Source: Bacteroidetes bacterium ADurb.Bin145 (GTDB lineage: Bacteria > Bacteroidota > Bacteroidia > Bacteroidales > VadinHA17). Taken from it: a stretch of DNA of 45,778 bases. Position 1 is the first letter of the stretch. Every line of letters starts with the position of its first letter. The notes below the pieces were generated by a model. It saw only the letters and a list, made by a program, of their open reading frames with translations. It was not told the origin of the DNA and ran no database searches. The translations under genes and the position numbers were made by a program. Of the stretch, positions 44,779 to 45,778 are shown piece after piece. Where the stretch lies: the NCBI GenBank assembly GCA_002070505.1, contig MWDJ01000026.1:1-45778 (forward strand). The letters are read 5' to 3'.

Positions 44779-44807
44779 GTCAATCCTGCGGTTCACGAAG
44801 GATTGAC
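44779..44807. repeat. Palindromic intergenic repeat after the GH105-type gene
   Basis: GTCAATCCT (44779-44787) pairs perfectly with AGGATTGAC (44799-44807) around an 11-nt loop, starting 20 bases after the stop codon. No U-tract follows. The surrounding words GAATC and GAGGGATCTCC give it the look of a dispersed palindromic repeat; it could also help stop transcription. Confidence 0.5.
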
Positions 44808-44870
44808 GAGTGAGGGATCTCCATTTATGGCAGGGGATATGATTCTAAGGGGTGCAGGATGGTACAAGTT

Positions 44871-44919
44871 GTGAGTAGTGAGAAATGAGTGGTGAGCGAT
44901 GAGCAATGAGCAATGAGTC
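44871..44919 (+). repeat. Degenerate heptamer repeat (TGAGCAA type)
   Basis: About seven copies of a 7-base unit built on TGAG follow one another (TGAGCGA, TGAGCAA, TGAGCAA, TGAGTCA and weaker copies before). It lies in the gene-free stretch 44760-45154 and codes for nothing visible. This stretch otherwise holds the palindrome at 44779 and the left hairpins of the transposase unit. Confidence 0.5.
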
Positions 44920-45062
44920 ATTCGGCATATATAAGTATAATCCCATAGTTGTGACGAAGAATTAGCACCATTTCTTTTGCATTCTGCATGAGCCGCTGCC
45001 AGGCGGCCGGATATGAATAATCCCCAGTCAATCTGGGGGTAAGGAGCCACCACAAGATATAT

Positions 45063-45077
45063 AACCCTGAAGGGGTT
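45063..45077. repeat. REP-like hairpin
   Basis: AACCC-TGAAG-GGGTT: a 5-bp stem with a 5-nt TGAAG loop, between the left inverted repeat and the transposase start. The same stem occurs in the arms of the palindrome cluster at 36643-36658. Confidence 0.55.
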
Positions 45078-45154
45078 TAATGTGTTGGAACTGATAATCA
45101 CTTTTTGTATTTTTGGTTTTTATCGCTGCATTATTAACTAAAAATTCAACAACT

Positions 45155-45601
45155 ATGTCAAGTTATCGCCAACTTCTCTATCACATTGTGTTCAGAACAC
45201 AGGATAGTCAGCCAACACTAAGGAGAGACAATACTGATAATCTCTATGCGTACATTACAGGAATAATTAAGAACAAGAACAGTCACCTGTACCGTATTAA
45301 TGGTGTGGAAAACCATCTTCATATCCTGACTGATATTCATCCATTAGTTTCGCTGGCTGATTTTGTCCGGGAGATCAAAGTATCGACATCAATATGGATG
45401 AAAGAAAGTGATCTGTTTCCATCATTTAAGGGATGGGCTGAGGGATATGGGGCGTTTACCTGTTCATATAATGATATGGGGAAGCTTATTGAGTATGTAA
45501 AGGATCAGCAGGAGCATCACAGTAAGAAGTCATTTGAAGAAGAATACAGAAGACTCCTCATGGAGTCGGGGATCAGGATAGATGAAAGATATTTTCCGTA
45601 G
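45155..45601 (+). CDS. tnpA: Y1/HUH transposase, IS200/IS605 or RAYT-like
   Basis: 148 residues from the ATG at 45155; an upstream ATG at 45113 is in frame but lies between repeats and adds an unlike N-terminus. Family features: SSYRQLLYHIVFRTQ at the start, the HUH metal motif HLH in GVENHLHILTD, and a catalytic Tyr candidate in MGKLIEYVKDQQEHHSKK. The length is that of intact single-domain Y1 transposases. Flanking hairpins are present, so the unit may be active or recently so. It cuts and joins single-stranded DNA at hairpins; no accessory tnpB is present. Confidence 0.87.
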   Translation: MSSYRQLLYHIVFRTQDSQPTLRRDNTDNLYAYITGIIKNKNSHLYRINGVENHLHILTDIHPLVSLADFVREIKVSTSIWMKESDLFPSFKGWAEGYGAFTCSYNDMGKLIEYVKDQQEHHSKKSFEEEYRRLLMESGIRIDERYFP

Positions 45602-45611
45602 GATACATATT

Positions 45612-45695
45612 CAGCTCCTTCAGAGCTGAGCATTCGTAGGTAGCAACCTACCCCCAGATTGACTGGGGGTTATTCACATCAAGCTCTTTCAGAGC
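45612..45695. repeat. Right-hand hairpin cluster of the transposase unit
   Basis: Four hairpins in 84 bases: CAGCTC-CTTCA-GAGCTG (45612-45628), GTAGGT-AGCA-ACCTAC (45636-45651), CCCCCAG-ATTGA-CTGGGGG (45651-45669) and GCTC-TTTCA-GAGC (45683-45695). Read on the other strand the first and last have TGAAG and TGAAA loops, like the hairpin at 45063. Stems differ while the loops stay alike. Confidence 0.55.
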
Positions 45696-45708
45696 GGAGT
45701 AGCTATAG

Positions 45709-45778
45709 TGGTCTAAAAAAACTGGACAGGAATTTAATAACTTTAAAATTTCTGCCCTATGAAAAAGTCAAGACGAAA
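45709..45778 (+). mobile_element. Left end of an IS3-like insertion sequence (partial)
   Basis: A terminal-repeat-like stretch beginning TGG and containing CTGGACAGG runs from 45709 to 45730, typical of IS3-family left ends. A reading frame starts 29 bases later at 45759. The element runs off the window, so its right end and target duplication cannot be seen. Confidence 0.6.
45759..45778 (+). CDS. IS3-family transposase OrfA, first codons only
   Basis: Only MKKSRR and one partial codon are visible. This basic start, right after an IS3-like terminal repeat, is typical of the helix-turn-helix OrfA protein of IS3-group elements. The gene continues outside the window. Confidence 0.5.

Larger units (their letters stand above)
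45010..45680 (+). mobile_element. IS200-like or REP-associated transposase unit with inverted hairpin repeats
   Basis: A Y1/HUH transposase gene (45155-45601) is bracketed by a 42-bp inverted repeat: 45010-45051 on the left and 45639-45680 on the right, 36 of 42 positions identical. Each copy holds a CCCCAG...CTGGGG hairpin with a 5-nt loop. The right copy also has GTAGGT-AGCA-ACCTAC (45636-45651). Extra hairpins with TGAAG or TGAAA loops lie inside and just outside. IS200-type and REP-associated (RAYT) elements use such hairpins as recognition sites. The precise ends cannot be fixed from one copy. Confidence 0.72.

Overview
The window looks like chromosomal DNA of a Bacteroidota bacterium, probably an anaerobic or microaerobic Bacteroidales-like organism. 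The grounds are TonB receptors with carboxypeptidase-like N-terminal domains, many lipoproteins, a type IX secretion plug protein, the Na+-NQR complex with ApbE, a Bacteroidota-style E1 alpha-beta fusion, and promoters of the TAnnTTTG (-7) type. No rRNA, tRNA or CRISPR array was seen. Taxonomy is an inference from gene content only.

Layout. 1-6398 (+): the 3' end of a tungsten-type aldehyde:ferredoxin oxidoreductase, a tungstate/molybdate ABC transporter (wtpABC-like) and molybdopterin genes moeA, moaA, moaC and moaB/mog, nearly all overlapping by a few bases. Oxyanion uptake, pterin synthesis and a likely user enzyme sit together. 6392-7681 (-): T9SS plug protein. 7906-14759 (+): nqrABCDEF-apbE, followed by a convergent small four-cysteine membrane protein. 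15097-24435: mostly housekeeping genes, namely an E1 alpha-beta fusion, AlgH/YqgE, HolA, AMP nucleosidase, a solitary HsdR-N nuclease-like protein, a NUDIX protein with a helical-repeat tail, an alpha/beta hydrolase, and YedF with SelD. 24615-27046 (+): a CE15-type glucuronoyl esterase and a metallo-beta-lactamase lipoprotein.

27147-35726 looks like a phosphate-response locus: a PitA-type transporter, a PhoR/PhoB-like two-component system, a large TonB receptor and a beta-helix lipoprotein. Two regulatory regions, upstream of pitA and upstream of the lipoprotein-TonB pair, carry matching arrays of 7-mers repeated every 11 bp (consensus TTGTAAC) of the kind bound by OmpR/PhoB-family regulators. 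This is the strongest candidate for an undescribed regulated system here.

35824-44759: a secreted unknown, a 427-bp gene-free tract of paired REP-like palindromes, a FadL-type porin, then a three-gene operon (tandem 3-keto-disaccharide hydrolase-domain protein, lipocalin-like lipoprotein, TonB receptor) divergent from a GH105-type unsaturated uronyl hydrolase. 44760-45778: repeat-rich DNA with a Y1/HUH (IS200-like or REP-associated) transposase flanked by 42-bp inverted hairpin repeats, and the left end of an IS3-like element running off the window.
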